A stretch of DNA of 64,000 nucleotides. Origin: Pseudoflavonifractor gallinarum. Lineage in GTDB: Bacteria; Bacillota; Clostridia; Oscillospirales; Oscillospiraceae. Shown in pieces: positions 43,444 through 51,363 of this stretch. The notes beneath the pieces are model-generated. The model searched no databases. It was not told where the DNA came from and saw nothing but the letters and a program-made list of their open reading frames with translations. The translations under genes and the position numbers were made by a program. Within the stretch, counting starts at the first letter, position 1. Each line of letters begins with the position of its first letter. Location of the stretch: the NCBI RefSeq assembly GCF_014982855.1, contig NZ_JADCKF010000015.1:1-64000 (forward strand), given 5' to 3'.

Positions 43444-43818
43444 ATGAGAGCATTTCTCTATTGCCGTGTCGCCCATGAAGATTCTTTCGCATTGGAACAC
43501 CAGCGGTTTCTGCTCCAGCTCTACGCAAAGCAGGCGGGATATACCATCATCGGCGCTACGGACGAATATGACAGCGGGCTCACATTAGACCGCCCGGCGC
43601 TCCAGAAAGTGACCGAGGCCGTTGTCGCTGGCAAGGTGGATGTGGTGTTAGTCCATAACCTGACCCGGATAGGCCGGGAGTGGGGCATGACCCAAAGCTA
43701 CATTGACCTGCTTACCCGGCACAAGGTAAAGCTCCTGTGCATCCAGGATCGGCTGCTGTTCGATGAAAACGGCGCTGCCCCAATTTTGACAATAAAAAAT
43801 GCGGAGTGTCCTTTGTAG
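43444..43818 (+). CDS. Small resolvase-like protein lacking the catalytic serine
   Basis: A 124-residue protein starting at ATG 43444, matching the resolvase N-terminal fold: MRAFLYCRVAHEDSFALEHQ, then YDSGLTLDRPALQKV and VLVHNLTRIGRE. At the position of the nucleophilic serine (YxRVS) there is alanine (YCRVA), so strand cleavage is not expected. No DNA-binding HTH follows. It may be an architectural or regulatory partner of the upstream recombinase. The last residues read into the tRNA terminator hairpin, so the original end may have been further left. Confidence 0.6.
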   Translation: MRAFLYCRVAHEDSFALEHQRFLLQLYAKQAGYTIIGATDEYDSGLTLDRPALQKVTEAVVAGKVDVVLVHNLTRIGREWGMTQSYIDLLTRHKVKLLCIQDRLLFDENGAAPILTIKNAECPL

Positions 43819-43848
43819 GATACTCAGATCCTATAAGGACACTCCGCA
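43799..43848 (-). terminator. Terminator of the tRNA-Pro gene (minus strand)
   Basis: A hairpin of about 22 bp (ATGCGGAGTGTCCTT and its complement, with TAGGAT pairing further in) runs on the minus strand directly after the tRNA 3' end. It is followed by TTTTTTATT. Confidence 0.75.
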
Positions 43849-43893
43849 TGGTCCGAGTGACAGGATTCGAACCTGCGGCATCCTGCTCCCAAA
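43849..43893 (-). tRNA. 3' part of tRNA-Pro(TGG): attachment-site remnant
   Basis: On the minus strand, bases 43893 to 43849 read the anticodon loop TTTGGGA (anticodon TGG), the 3' anticodon stem GCAGG, variable loop ATGCC, T-arm GCAGG-TTCGAAT-CCTGT and acceptor end ACTCGGACCA. The 5' half is absent: the sequence beyond 43893 does not give a D-arm or the CCTGC partner stem. A tRNA cut at the anticodon loop with only its 3' end kept is what remains at one end of a tRNA-targeting integrative element. Confidence 0.75.
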
Positions 43894-44153
43894 CGTGTGT
43901 CGGAACTTTCAAACGGCACTCTGCCGCCCTCTTTGGCCCTTTCCGCCGCTCCGGCAATTCCTCTTTGACACTCTTTTGCCCTGCGTGTTTCAAGCAAAAC
44001 TTTCTCCTTTTGGGATGGGTGTGGGATTGGATTCTGTATATTAAAAGAAGTGCCGTCCGGGCTGGCGGCGATAGAGGGCCAGGCCATCGCATAGAGGGCG
44101 CAGAAAATGCGCCGCATAAACAAAGAATAGCCGCTTTCGCCTGCGGCCTCCAA
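43894..44153. other. Intergenic stretch after the tRNA remnant
   Basis: Long frames exist here on both strands, but they run through the tRNA and its terminator and show no protein-like pattern. No gene is called. The stretch marks the join between the mobile remnants and chromosomal genes. Confidence 0.4.
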
Positions 44154-44182
44154 TCGACAGAGCCGCCCGCCTATGGTATGAT
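44154..44182 (+). promoter_or_regulatory. Promoter of the membrane ferredoxin gene
   Basis: TCGACA (44154-44159), 17-bp spacer ending in TATGG, then TATGAT (44177-44182): an extended -10 type promoter. Confidence 0.5.
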
Positions 44183-44258
44183 GAGACCAGAACGAGAAAA
44201 GCCGCCGGATGATTTCCATGGTCAGCCAGAAGAATGATGAAACAGGCAGGGCGAGAAT

Positions 44259-45089
44259 ATGAAGCTTAAGAGATATTTGCCGCCGCTTATTATGTGGATC
44301 ATTTTTGAAACGATCGCGGTGACATTGTGGCTTGTACTGGACAATCTATTCTATCTTTTCAATTTCTCTTATATCGGTACTGCAATCGCTGTTGGCCTGG
44401 TCTTGTATCAGCAGAAGAAAAAATACGCCCGGAATGTGGTGCAGTTTGCAGTCGGCATGTATATGCTCGTCTATCTGGGGATTCTTTGCCGGGAAAATAT
44501 GCAGATCGAGGGATTTTGGTACTATCTTTTCCTCGGTGTGTTTGAAGCGGCGACCATTCATTATGCCGTTGCAAAAATTTTTGGCCCGCTGATCTTTGGG
44601 CGTGGGTGGTGCGGCTATGCCTGCTGGACTGCGATGGTTCTGGATCTGCTTCCGTTCAAGGAACCTGCTGCCCCCCGCCGGCGCTGGGGCATGATCCGCT
44701 ACCTTGTTTTTGCCGCTTCGCTCGTATTTGTCATGCTGCTGTTTGTACTCCAGATCCCGCATAAAGAGGATATCATGTGGTGGAGTTTTATCGTTGGTAA
44801 TATCTTCTACTATGCCGTCGGGATCGTCCTTGCATACCGCTGCAAAGACAACCGGGCGTTTTGCAAATACATCTGTCCCATTACCGTTTTCCTGAAGCCG
44901 GCAAGCTATTTTTCACTTTTCCGCATCCGTGTAGAGAAAGAGAAGTGCATTGGCTGTGGGAAGTGTGAGAAAGTATGTCCGATGAACGTGGAAGTGCCCC
45001 ATAATTCCCGGAGAAAGAAACACGCAACCGAATGTATTCTGTGCATGAAATGCGTAGAAAAATGCCCCCAAAATGCCTTGAGACTATAA
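44259..45089 (+). CDS. 4Fe-4S membrane ferredoxin protein (NapH/RnfB-like)
   Basis: A 276-residue protein with five or six membrane helices (for example ~8-30, ~33-50, ~65-80, ~147-166, ~175-195). [12 protein letters not shown] loop and a [10 protein letters not shown] segment follow, as in NapH/NosR-type quinol-linked electron carriers. The soluble end has two ferredoxin clusters: [12 protein letters not shown] and [12 protein letters not shown]. It should pass electrons between the membrane and a soluble redox partner; none is encoded next to it. The start is ATG 44259. It is the first intact chromosomal gene after the tRNA scar. Confidence 0.85.
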   Translation: MKLKRYLPPLIMWIIFETIAVTLWLVLDNLFYLFNFSYIGTAIAVGLVLYQQKKKYARNVVQFAVGMYMLVYLGILCRENMQIEGFWYYLFLGVFEAATIHYAVAKIFGPLIFGRGWCGYACWTAMVLDLLPFKEPAAPRRRWGMIRYLVFAASLVFVMLLFVLQIPHKEDIMWWSFIVGNIFYYAVGIVLAYRCKDNRAFCKYICPITVFLKPASYFSLFRIRVEKEKCIGCGKCEKVCPMNVEVPHNSRRKKHATECILCMKCVEKCPQNALRL

Positions 45090-45124
45090 CGCTGTTTTAT
45101 CGGGATGCCTCATACTCCGCCGGA

Positions 45125-45153
45125 TTGCCAGGCAGGCCCATCTGTGGTACTAT
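45125..45153 (+). promoter_or_regulatory. Promoter of the macro-domain gene
   Basis: TTGCCA (45125-45130), 17 bp, then TACTAT (45148-45153) preceded by TGG. Confidence 0.5.
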
Positions 45154-45180
45154 AACACCAGAACGCGAGGAGGTGCCGTC

Positions 45181-46179
45181 ATGCCCCTGCAAATTGTACG
45201 AAACGATATCACCACCATGAAGGTGGACGCCATCGTCAACGCCGCCAACGAGAGTCTGCTGGGCGGCGGAGGTGTGGACGGTGCCATCCACCGGGCCGCC
45301 GGGCCGGAGCTGCTGGCCGAGTGCCGCACCCTGAACGGCTGCAAAACGGGACAGGCCAAGATCACCAAGGGTCACCGCCTGCCGGCGAAGTTTGTCATCC
45401 ATACCGTTGGCCCCATTTGGCGGGGTGGCGGCCACGGGGAACGGGAGCTGCTGGTCTCCGCCTACCGCTCCTCTCTGGAACTGGCCCTGGCCAATGGGTG
45501 CGAGACCGTGGCGTTCCCGCTGATCTCCTCCGGGGTGTACGGCTACCCCAAAGACCAGGCGCTGAAGGTGGCGGTGGACACCATCGGGGAATTCCTGCTC
45601 TCCCACGACATGACGGTGTACCTGGTCATCTTCGATCGGGCCGCCTACACAATCGGCGGCAAGCTCTTTGCCGACATCGCCGCCTACATCGACGACCGCT
45701 ATGTGGAGGCCCACACCGACAGCTATGAGAATCAGTGCCGCCGGATGGCTCTGGATGTCATGCCCGTGGAGGAACCACAGTGGATGCCTGCTCCCTGTAC
45801 CATGGGGGCTCCCGGCCTGGACGAGGCCCTCAGCAAGCTGGACGAGAGCTTTTCCCAGATGCTGCTGCGCAAGATCGACGAGCGGGGCATGACCGATGCC
45901 CAGTGCTACAAAAAGGCCAACATCGACCGCAAGCTGTTTTCCAAGATCCGCTCGGATGTCCACTACAAGCCCTCCAAGCCCACCGCCATGGCCTTCGCCG
46001 TAGCGCTGGAGCTGCCGCTGGCCGAGGCTCGTGAGATGCTGGAGAAAGCGGGCTTTGCCTTCTCCCACGCCAGTAAGTTTGACATCATCGTGGAGTATTT
46101 CATCGCCCACCAGAACTACAACATCTTTGAGATCAACGAGGCTCTGTTCGCCTTTGACCAGAGCCTGCTGGGAGGATAA
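45181..46179 (+). CDS. Macro-domain protein (ADP-ribose/O-acetyl-ADP-ribose hydrolase type)
   Basis: A 332-residue protein starting at ATG 45181, with GAGGAGG upstream. Residues 1-~180 are a macro domain: [23 protein letters not shown], the ligand-binding loop, and [11 protein letters not shown], the phosphate loop, as in the YmdB/MacroD class that removes ADP-ribose. The C-terminal ~140 residues are helical ([21 protein letters not shown]...) and resemble an HTH-like module often fused to this domain in Firmicutes. It probably forms an operon with the next gene (4-base gap). Confidence 0.85.
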   Translation: MPLQIVRNDITTMKVDAIVNAANESLLGGGGVDGAIHRAAGPELLAECRTLNGCKTGQAKITKGHRLPAKFVIHTVGPIWRGGGHGERELLVSAYRSSLELALANGCETVAFPLISSGVYGYPKDQALKVAVDTIGEFLLSHDMTVYLVIFDRAAYTIGGKLFADIAAYIDDRYVEAHTDSYENQCRRMALDVMPVEEPQWMPAPCTMGAPGLDEALSKLDESFSQMLLRKIDERGMTDAQCYKKANIDRKLFSKIRSDVHYKPSKPTAMAFAVALELPLAEAREMLEKAGFAFSHASKFDIIVEYFIAHQNYNIFEINEALFAFDQSLLGG

Positions 46180-46183
46180 CGCC

Positions 46184-46534
46184 ATGCCGCGGATGGATAT
46201 AACAGAAATGGCTTTTGCCAGGGTGTACCCCCTGCTGGTAGCCAAGGCGGAGAAAAAGGGCCGCACCCGGGACGAGGTGGATCAGGTCACCGCCTGGCTC
46301 ACCGGCTACACGCCGGAGGAGCTGGCCGGACTGGCGCAGTCCGACACCAGCTACGGGGACTTTTTCCGAAACGCTCCCGCCATGAACCCGGACCGGGCGC
46401 TGATCACCGGCAAGATCTGCGGTATCCGGGTAGAGGAGATCGAGGACCCGCTCATGCGGGATATCCGGTATCTTGATGAGCTGGTGGACGAACTGGCTAA
46501 GGGCAAACCCATGGAGAAGATCCTGCGAAAATAG
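46184..46534 (+). CDS. DUF2200-like protein
   Basis: A 116-residue protein starting at ATG 46184, 4 bases after the macro-domain stop, with GGAGG in the overlap. MDITEMAFARVYPLLVAKAEKKGRT, WLTGYTPEEL and ALITGKICGIRVEEIEDPLM are the conserved stretches of DUF2200, a small helical family of unknown function. Co-transcription with the macro-domain gene is likely. Confidence 0.85.
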   Translation: MPRMDITEMAFARVYPLLVAKAEKKGRTRDEVDQVTAWLTGYTPEELAGLAQSDTSYGDFFRNAPAMNPDRALITGKICGIRVEEIEDPLMRDIRYLDELVDELAKGKPMEKILRK

Positions 46535-46565
46535 TTGTCGCCTGCCAGGCGACCCATCGAAAGCA

Positions 46566-46617
46566 AAATCCCCCTATACTGTGCTTGTAAACCAAACAAC
46601 ACAGCATAGGGGGATTT
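46566..46617 (+). promoter_or_regulatory. 18-bp inverted repeat covering the vWA gene's ribosome site
   Basis: AAATCCCCCTATACTGTG (46566-46583) pairs with CACAGCATAGGGGGATTT (46600-46617) with one mismatch and a 16-base loop. The right arm contains the AGGGGGA ribosome site and ends 3 bases before the ATG. If transcribed, it would hide the ribosome site. As DNA it is an operator-like dyad. Confidence 0.65.
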
Positions 46618-46620
46618 GTT

Positions 46621-47280
46621 ATGAAGAAGAACTTGACGGAACTGGTGTTCATCCTGGATCGCAGCGGCTCCATGCAGGGGCTGGAGGGGGACACCATCGG
46701 CGGCTTCAACGCCATGATCGAAAAGCAGAAAAAGGAGCCGGGCGAGGCGTTTGTCTCCACCGTCCTCTTCGACGATCAGACCGAGGTGCTCCACGACCGG
46801 GTGAAGGTGAGCGAGGTCCGGCCCATCACCGACAAGGCGTACTATGTCCGGGGCTGCACCGCCCTGCTGGACGCTGTCGGCGGGGCCATCCACCACATCG
46901 GCAACATCCACAAGTACGCCCGCCCCGAGGATGTGCCGGAGCACACCCTGTTCGTCATCACCACCGACGGCATGGAGAACGCCAGCCGCCGTTACTCCGC
47001 CCAGCGGGTCAAAGAGATGATCCAGCGCCAGAAGGAGAAGTACGGCTGGGAATTTCTCTTCCTGGGGGCCAACATCGACGCGGTGGAAACGGCGGGCCAC
47101 CTGGGCATTGCCCCCGACCGGGCGGTGAACTACCACTGCGACAGCGAGGGCACCCGCCTCAACTACGAGGTGGTGGGTCAGGCCGTTGCCGCCGTCCGGT
47201 GTAGCGCGCCCCTGGACGAGCACTGGAAGGATATCATCGAGGCGGACTTCCGCAGGCGGCAGAAGAAGGGGCGGCGGTGA
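46621..47280 (+). CDS. von Willebrand factor A domain protein
   Basis: A 219-residue cytosolic protein that is one vWA domain: MIDAS motif DRSGSM at residues 13-18, the conserved Thr in GCTALLDAVG near 80, and TTDGMEN near 118. All metal-binding positions are present. Such stand-alone proteins act in metal-dependent protein interactions, for example with tellurite-resistance/TerY-like or AAA+ modules; no such partner is near. Translation start ATG 46621 follows a long inverted repeat that may control it. Confidence 0.85.
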   Translation: MKKNLTELVFILDRSGSMQGLEGDTIGGFNAMIEKQKKEPGEAFVSTVLFDDQTEVLHDRVKVSEVRPITDKAYYVRGCTALLDAVGGAIHHIGNIHKYARPEDVPEHTLFVITTDGMENASRRYSAQRVKEMIQRQKEKYGWEFLFLGANIDAVETAGHLGIAPDRAVNYHCDSEGTRLNYEVVGQAVAAVRCSAPLDEHWKDIIEADFRRRQKKGRR

Positions 47281-47295
47281 TCGTCGGTCAAAATA

Positions 47296-47330
47296 AATGA
47301 GGGACGGAGGCCACGCCTCCGTCCCTCATT
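47296..47330. terminator. Bidirectional terminator
   Basis: A perfect 16-bp stem (47296-47311 with 47315-47330) with a 3-base loop lies between the convergent vWA and flavin reductase genes. Confidence 0.85.
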
Positions 47331-47354
47331 CCTGTCTTAGAGCAAATCAGCCGG

Positions 47355-47915
47355 TCATTTCAGCTTGGCACCGTCCCGGAAGGCGTTGCCCACCTTCTCG
47401 CCCAGCACCCGGTATGCGTTGTGGATGGGGTCAAAGGTGATGGGCCGCAGCTTGTCCGGGTCGATCTTCCCGTCAGCGCCCAAAACGGACTCGTCGGCAC
47501 TCACGTTGACGATCTCGCCCACCAGACGGCAGCTCTCCGGGTCGTAGCTCACCAGGCGGCACTCCACCGCCATGGGCAACTCGTCGATGAGGGGCGCGTC
47601 CACAAACTCCGACTTGGTGGTGTGCCAGCCAGCCTTTGCCACCTTGTCCGCCACCTGGTTGCCGGACTCAATGCCCACATAGTCACAGGCCACCGTCTGC
47701 TCCGCCGTGGCCATGCTCACGGTGAAGGCCTTGTGGGCCAGGATGTTGGCGGTGGTCTTATGCTCGGCGCTGATGCACATGCTCAGCTCCTTGTCCTCGC
47801 TGATGCCGCCCCAGGCCGCGTTCATGGCGTCGGGGGTGCCGTCCTCATTGTAGGTGGCCAGAATAAAGACCGGCTGGGGATAGGTCCAGGGCTTGGCTCC
47901 AAAATTCTTGCGCAT
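47355..47915 (-). CDS. Flavin reductase-like (FMN-binding) protein
   Basis: A 186-residue protein of the flavin-reductase/split-barrel fold: PVFILATYNEDGTPDAMNAAW at the N-terminus, LAHKAFTVSMATAE, and a late RVLGEKVGNAF. Members bind FMN and reduce flavins or act as oxidoreductases with unknown partners. AAGGAGG lies 7 bases before ATG 47915. It is a single gene between a terminator and the hydrolase gene. Confidence 0.85.
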   Translation of the reverse strand: MRKNFGAKPWTYPQPVFILATYNEDGTPDAMNAAWGGISEDKELSMCISAEHKTTANILAHKAFTVSMATAEQTVACDYVGIESGNQVADKVAKAGWHTTKSEFVDAPLIDELPMAVECRLVSYDPESCRLVGEIVNVSADESVLGADGKIDPDKLRPITFDPIHNAYRVLGEKVGNAFRDGAKLK

Positions 47916-47993
47916 AGCGATTCCTCCTTATACATTTGTTTCTATTGTATACCCGGTACACCAAAACATAAAATGCCTGTTGCCTATATGCGG

Positions 47994-48791
47994 CTATTCG
48001 CCGGGGGTATTGGGATCTTTGCCTTCAAAGAAAGGAAGTGCGATGCGCAGCCATTCCTCCGGCAGATAGACGGACAGATAGCCGTGCCCGTATCCTTTTG
48101 CCTCGTAGATCCGGCAGGTGGGAAGCAGCTGCTGGAACATACGGGCGGAGTTCTTGACGCACTTCATCTCCTTCTCCCCGTACCAGTACATGACCTGGGC
48201 ATGGCTGTTTCTCACGCTTTCTTTCACGCGGTATTGCGCCATATAGGTCCGGTACATGGTGTATAAGGTTTTCCGCGGCGTTCTGGGCATATCCTGCAGA
48301 TAGTATTCCTGGATCTCCTGGGGATAGGTCATCTCTTTAGGCAACAGCTTGGGCATAAGCTTCAGCTGAAGGCGGCACGCCCATTCGCTGAACAGCATCC
48401 ACCCAAACAGCCATACCGAGGCGATGCAGAACCGGGCCATCATGGGCTGCGGGTAACAAAGACTGCCGTCAACGATGGCTTTTTCGGTAAGATCCGGCTT
48501 CCGCGCCAAAAGCTCTATCACGATCTGGCCGCCCAAGGAAACTCCGCACAGGGCGAAGAGGTGTCCACCGCAATGCCGCTGGATATAGTCCATGAGCTGG
48601 TCTGCGGTCCGCTCGGTGGAGACATAGGGCGTTTGATATGCCTCGCCATGGCCATCCAGCGTGGGCAGGATCACATGGTAGTGCTGGGCCAGGACGCGGG
48701 CCTGCCGCAGGTAGTTCCACCAAGCGTTTCCACCGCCGTGGATCAGCATGATGTGGGGGCGCGTATCATCTCCGAATTCATGAAAGGTCAT
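47994..48791 (-). CDS. Alpha/beta hydrolase
   Basis: A 265-residue protein. Oxyanion region HGGGNAWWNYL near residue 17, nucleophile elbow GVSLGGQ near residue 84, and a terminal GYGHGYLS supplying the likely His. ATG 48791 follows GGGAGGAG at 7 bases; the longer reading to 49073 runs through the XRE terminator and is rejected. The lid region around residues 120-160 is rich in aromatic residues and may bind a lipid-like substrate. It lies downstream of XRE copy 2 on the same strand but beyond its terminator. Confidence 0.82.
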   Translation of the reverse strand: MTFHEFGDDTRPHIMLIHGGGNAWWNYLRQARVLAQHYHVILPTLDGHGEAYQTPYVSTERTADQLMDYIQRHCGGHLFALCGVSLGGQIVIELLARKPDLTEKAIVDGSLCYPQPMMARFCIASVWLFGWMLFSEWACRLQLKLMPKLLPKEMTYPQEIQEYYLQDMPRTPRKTLYTMYRTYMAQYRVKESVRNSHAQVMYWYGEKEMKCVKNSARMFQQLLPTCRIYEAKGYGHGYLSVYLPEEWLRIALPFFEGKDPNTPGE

Positions 48792-48895
48792 ATTGGATCT
48801 CCTCCCGAATGGGTAAAACAGGATGCCTGGGTCATTATACTGCAAGTCTATGCAAAATTCCATACCCGAGCAGAGAGACATCCGGGCCGCATAAA

Positions 48896-48940
48896 AGCAA
48901 GGCTCCCACCCTCTGAAATTCCGAGGGCGGGAGCCTTGCT
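48896..48940 (-). terminator. Terminator of XRE copy 2
   Basis: A stem of 48896-48913 with 48923-48940 (one mismatch) is followed on the minus strand by TTTTA. Confidence 0.75.
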
Positions 48941-49383
48941 TATCTCTGCTTCCAGTGCTCCAGTTTCGGTAGCTGGGCTGCAAAGTAGGCTCTGACCTGT
49001 TCCGGGGGCCAGGTTTCATTGGCCATGTGGCCCTCCAGAAAGTCCAGCAGCTCCTCCAGGCTGGTGTAGACAAATTTCCCGTCGGTATAGCACCACTTGC
49101 AGTACGCCTCGTTGAAAGCGCCGTCCGGCTCCCGGCTGATATTGGCGTCCTCCAGGGGCATGCCGCAGCACTGGCAGATCAGCTGCCGGGGCGAGCCCAG
49201 CAGGGTGTTGATGGAGACGTCAAACAGTTTGGAGAGCAGCTTTAGCGTCTCCGTATTGGGCACCGTTTCGCCGGTCTCCCAGCGGGAAACCGCCTGCCGG
49301 GTCACGTGGACCTTTTCTGCCAGCTGCTCCTGGGAAAAGCCGCGCCTGGCGCGCAGCTCCAGGAGGATTTCTTTGGGTTCCAT
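48940..49383 (-). CDS. XRE-family regulator with C-terminal zinc ribbon (copy 2)
   Basis: A 147-residue near-twin of 15972-16421. The HTH reads RRGFSQEQLAEKVHVTRQAV and the metal site CQCCGMPLED...CKWCYTDG, followed by the same LEELLDFLEGHM tail. ATG 49383 is used by analogy; the reading to 49542 would cross the promoter. Differences from copy 1 are scattered substitutions. Both carry the same promoter dyad, so they could cross-regulate each other. Confidence 0.85.
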   Translation of the reverse strand: MEPKEILLELRARRGFSQEQLAEKVHVTRQAVSRWETGETVPNTETLKLLSKLFDVSINTLLGSPRQLICQCCGMPLEDANISREPDGAFNEAYCKWCYTDGKFVYTSLEELLDFLEGHMANETWPPEQVRAYFAAQLPKLEHWKQR

Positions 49384-49404
49384 ATTGATCACCACCTTAC
49401 CCGA

Positions 49405-49448
49405 AGCATACCACACGGGGAACAAAAAGCAAAGCAACTGGCTGTTGC
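49405..49448 (-). promoter_or_regulatory. Promoter and dyad upstream of XRE copy 2
   Basis: Minus-strand TTGCTT (49432-49427), 16 bp, TATGCT (49410-49405), with GCAAC-N5-GTTGC at 49434-49448. The organisation and most bases match 16443-16486. Confidence 0.6.
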
Positions 49449-49574
49449 CCCCTGGCTTGATGGTTGAGCGGTCAGTGTCCCAATGAACTCGATTTTCTTG
49501 ACCAATCATCCGCGCGCTGTAGTTTATGCTATAATGGTTCATGCGCGTCGATCAAGGAGGACGGAGGTGACCAA

Positions 49575-49943
49575 ATGGCTGAACCAACGAGCGGCAATCA
49601 GCTGGCGCTGCAATTCCAGGCCTGCCGCCCAGCGTTCTGCGCGATTGGAGACGAGACCCGCCAGCTTATTCTCCGGGTGTTCATTGAGAATTGCGGAACA
49701 GGGGGCCTGCGGGTGGGAGAACTCCAAGCAAGCACGAATCTCTCCCGCGCGGCGGTGTCCCACCATCTGAAAGTTTTGAAGGATGCGGGGATCATCACAT
49801 TCCGGCGGGAAGGAACGAAAAATTACTATTATCTGGATTCTGCAAGCAGCAGCCTGCTGGCTGTATCGGAGCTGCTGCAGGATGCCGTCCGGCAGATGAA
49901 ACACTGCCCGACCTATCAGGAGAACGAAGGAGAACACAAATGA
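49575..49943 (+). CDS. ArsR-family regulator
   Basis: A 122-residue winged-HTH protein: IGDETRQLILRVF, then VGELQASTNLSRAAVSHHLKVLKDAGIITFRREGTKNYYYLD, the standard ArsR recognition helix and wing. No metal-binding CxC is in the recognition helix. ATG 49575 is preceded by GGAGGTGA. It overlaps the next gene (ATGA), so it probably controls that flavodoxin-ferredoxin gene. Confidence 0.88.
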   Translation: MAEPTSGNQLALQFQACRPAFCAIGDETRQLILRVFIENCGTGGLRVGELQASTNLSRAAVSHHLKVLKDAGIITFRREGTKNYYYLDSASSSLLAVSELLQDAVRQMKHCPTYQENEGEHK

Positions 49944-50710
49944 GGGTCTATCAAATCCTATTCAGCCCCACGGGAGGCACAAAAAAGGCTGCCGCTCCCT
50001 TTGCGGAGGTATTCGGGCGGGAGGTCAGCACCATTGACCTGACTGATGCCAGCATGGATTTTTCCCGGATCTCTCTGGACAAAGAGGACATCTGTGTCGT
50101 GGCCGTCCCCTCCTTTGGCGGCCGGGTCCCGGCCATCGCGGCGGAACGGCTGGAGCGCATCCGCGCCAACGGCGCAATGGCCATTCTGGTGGTGGTCTAT
50201 GGAAACCGGGCCTATGATGACACGCTGTTGGAACTGAAAACCTGCCTGAAGCGTGCTGGTTTCCGCTGCGCCGCGGCGGTGGCAGCCGTGGCGGAACATT
50301 CCATCATGCGCCAGTTTGCCACGGGCCGCCCCGATCCCGGTGATCTGGCGGAACTGTCTCGATTTGCCAAAGAGATCCGCCGGTGTCTGGAGGAGGGGCG
50401 AATCCCGGATGACCTGGCCGTTCCCGGCAATGATCCATTCAGGGAGTATTCCGGGATTCCCATCAAGCCTTCCGCCAAGAAGAACTGTACGAACTGCGGG
50501 CTGTGCGCTAAGCAATGTCCCGTTCAGGCGATTCCAGCGGCAGAGCCCTCCAAAACCGATCATAAAACGTGCATCATCTGTATGCGCTGCGTCAGCATCT
50601 GTCCGGCTCATGCACGAAGCATCAATCCTATCCTAACAACGGTTGCCGCGGGTAAGATGAAGAAGATCTGCGGCGCACCCAAGAAGAACGAACTGTTTCT
50701 CGGAGAATGA
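49940..50710 (+). CDS. Flavodoxin-ferredoxin fusion (EFR1 family)
   Basis: A 256-residue cytosolic redox protein. The N-terminal ~150 residues are flavodoxin-like, with the FMN phosphate loop FSPTGGTKK (residues ~8-16) and VPSFGGRVP. The C-terminus has two 4Fe-4S motifs, CTNCGLCAKQCP and CIICMRCVSICP. This fusion is common in anaerobic Firmicutes as a low-potential electron carrier. Translationally coupled to the ArsR gene and followed by a strong terminator. Confidence 0.88.
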   Translation: MRVYQILFSPTGGTKKAAAPFAEVFGREVSTIDLTDASMDFSRISLDKEDICVVAVPSFGGRVPAIAAERLERIRANGAMAILVVVYGNRAYDDTLLELKTCLKRAGFRCAAAVAAVAEHSIMRQFATGRPDPGDLAELSRFAKEIRRCLEEGRIPDDLAVPGNDPFREYSGIPIKPSAKKNCTNCGLCAKQCPVQAIPAAEPSKTDHKTCIICMRCVSICPAHARSINPILTTVAAGKMKKICGAPKKNELFLGE

Positions 50711-50738
50711 CAAAAGGGTGACTCCCATACTGTCGTTC

Positions 50739-50777
50739 CTACGAAGGCCCCTGGCTTTCTGCCAGGGGCCTTCGTAG
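50739..50777. terminator. Bidirectional terminator
   Basis: A perfect 17-bp stem (50739-50755 with 50761-50777) with a 5-base loop lies between convergent genes. Confidence 0.85.
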
Positions 50778-50780
50778 CCT

Positions 50781-51290
50781 CTATCCTCTTTTCCGCGTCA
50801 GGAAAACGCCTGCCGCCGCCGCGATAAGGATGAAGGGGGCCAGGCGGACAAAGCCCCATTCAAATGCGTGGATGGCTACCCCCATGACAGCGGTCTCTGG
50901 GGCGCTGTAATCCCAGCCCAGGTAAGGGCTGCCCGCCATCGCCAGAATGACGGCCACGGCCAGGATACCCACGCACACCGCAATGAGCCCCCAGTGGAGG
51001 GCCGAGCGCCGCAGGGCCTTTCTCCGGGCAAACTGCAGATTGATGACCTCCAGCTTTTCCGCGAGAGCCTTCACCTCATCCGCCTCCGACTCTGCAACTG
51101 TTTCACCCAGCAACGTGCTGACAGGCGTCTCCAACGCCTCCGACAAGGCGATGAGCAGATCGGAATCTGGAACAGATAAGCCTTGCTCCCATTTGGAAAC
51201 GGTCTGCCGCACCACGTTCAGCTTGACGGCCAGCTCCTGTTGGGAGAGCCCCTTGGATCTCCGGATGGCTTTGATGTTTTCATTGAGCAT
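50781..51290 (-). CDS. XRE regulator with two C-terminal membrane helices
   Basis: A 169-residue protein: HTH_3 at residues 4-58 (LSQQELAVKLNVVRQTVSKWEQG), a charged linker, then two hydrophobic helices (~100-120 and ~145-163) ending in RKRG. Membrane-tethered XRE proteins of this form are common in Clostridia and often act on neighbouring transport genes, though none is adjacent here. AAAGGAG precedes ATG 51290. Confidence 0.88.
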   Translation of the reverse strand: MLNENIKAIRRSKGLSQQELAVKLNVVRQTVSKWEQGLSVPDSDLLIALSEALETPVSTLLGETVAESEADEVKALAEKLEVINLQFARRKALRRSALHWGLIAVCVGILAVAVILAMAGSPYLGWDYSAPETAVMGVAIHAFEWGFVRLAPFILIAAAAGVFLTRKRG

Positions 51291-51363
51291 CGGGATTCAA
51301 CTCCTTTCGCCCCCATTGTAGGCAAAGCGGCCCGTTGCCGCAAGCAACGCAAACTAACAGCCC

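Noticed and set aside
43824-44219. 131-codon minus-strand ORF over the tRNA remnant
   Set aside because: Its last third is the tRNA and terminator sequence itself and the rest is not protein-like.
45668-47204. Long overlapping ORFs in other frames of the macro-domain and vWA genes
   Set aside because: They are high-GC shadows of genes with clear domains.
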